Source: Bacteroidota bacterium (GTDB lineage Bacteria; Bacteroidota; Ignavibacteria; Ignavibacteriales; Melioribacteraceae). From it: 5,635 nucleotides of DNA. The position numbers and the translations under genes are program-made. The number at the start of each line of letters is the position of its first letter. The first letter of the stretch is position 1. The notes below the pieces were generated by a model, which did not search any database, was not told where the DNA came from, and saw only the letters and a program-made list of their open reading frames with translations. Below are positions 5,449 to 5,635 of this stretch, piece by piece. Location: positions 1 to 5,635 of the forward strand of contig JAMCSN010000092.1 in assembly GCA_023381535.1 (NCBI GenBank), written 5' to 3'.

Positions 5449-5575
5449 AAACTGCTTCAAAAGTAATTTACAAAAGAATATCAGCGTAAAACTTGTGCCG
5501 AGCCTGCGAGGCATCCATTAAATCAGTTTGATCAGCGTTCTATTCTTAAAATAAGAAATTACTTTGAAGCAGTTT
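5449..5575. repeat. Long inverted repeat (20-21-bp arms, 86-bp centre) at the 5' end of the M48 gene
   Basis: The left arm 5449-5469 (starts AAACTGCTTC) and the right arm 5556-5575 (ends GAAGCAGTTT) are reverse complements over 20 of 21 positions, differing only by one base in a T-run. The right side holds two further small palindromes: TTCTTA/TAAGAA with a 3-nt loop at 5543-5557, and TTGAA/TTCAA with a 5-nt loop at 5565-5579. The centre includes a GC-rich GCCT-3 nt-AGGC hairpin near 5500-5511. The 127-bp whole looks like a tiny element with terminal inverted repeats, or a stable stem in the leader of the protease mRNA. No flanking target-site duplication is evident and there is no room for a transposase. 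Confidence 0.7.
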
Positions 5576-5614
5576 CAATTTATAATTTTTGACTGTTCAA
5601 AAAAATCATGTACC

Positions 5615-5635
5615 GATAAAATTTGACAGCGGCTT
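5615..5635. repeat. 21-bp exact direct repeat, copy 2 (window end), possible M48 gene fragment
   Basis: Identical to 4540-4560. Read on the minus strand in the protease frame it gives KPLSNFI, then Gly-Thr and a TGA stop at 5608-5606. It could be the visible tail of a truncated second M48 gene beyond the edge, or an assembly overlap. The match may continue past the window. Confidence 0.6.

Noticed and set aside
5440..5514. Signal peptide or extra helix encoded by the 25-residue extension of the M48 protein
   Set aside because: The stretch is hydrophobic and basic but lies in the inverted repeat, has no ribosome site and does not resemble family N-termini.
5480..5538. 8-bp direct repeat ATCAGCGT (5480-5487 and 5531-5538) as a target-site duplication
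   Set aside because: Both copies lie inside the inverted repeat rather than flanking it, and 8 bp can recur by chance.

Overview
The window is a run of minus-strand genes with almost no free space, from a Gram-negative (diderm) bacterium of moderate-to-low GC. A KDO cytidylyltransferase implies lipopolysaccharide. GatC implies indirect charging of Gln- and/or Asn-tRNA. A stand-alone cobalamin-binding subunit implies B12-dependent acyl-CoA mutase chemistry. With a TAnnTTTG-like promoter box and an FnIII-plus-VWA lipoprotein, the Bacteroidota/Chlorobiota/Ignavibacteriota neighbourhood fits best, Ignavibacteria being my first guess. That assignment is inference, since no rRNA or other taxonomic marker is present.

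In the direction of transcription (high to low coordinates) the layout is: an M48/Ste24-type membrane zinc protease; a short spacer holding two copies of a 20-bp repeat that supply the protease stop codon; a lipoprotein with an FnIII-like domain and a VWA domain; gatC; kdsB; a cobalamin-binding mutase subunit; a clear rho-independent terminator; a multi-pass membrane acyltransferase starting at TTG; and the first 30 codons of ruvB, cut by the window edge. The lipoprotein, gatC and kdsB are 15 and 5-11 nt apart and look like one transcript. The mutase subunit follows after about 77 nt with its own strong ribosome binding site. The acyltransferase and ruvB appear to form the next unit, after the terminator.

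The genes do not form one pathway. They combine envelope functions (protease, lipoprotein, KdsB, acyltransferase) with housekeeping ones (GatC, mutase subunit, RuvB). I see no defence system, CRISPR array, tRNA, rRNA or transposase gene. The most unusual part is the high-coordinate edge. A near-perfect 20/21-bp inverted repeat flanks about 86 bp at the 5' end of the protease gene. The last 21 bases of the window are an exact copy of a stretch inside that same gene. The protease also seems to lack the first N-terminal helix typical of its family. Either the 5' end has been rearranged (small TIR element, truncated paralogue) or the window ends at an assembly breakpoint.
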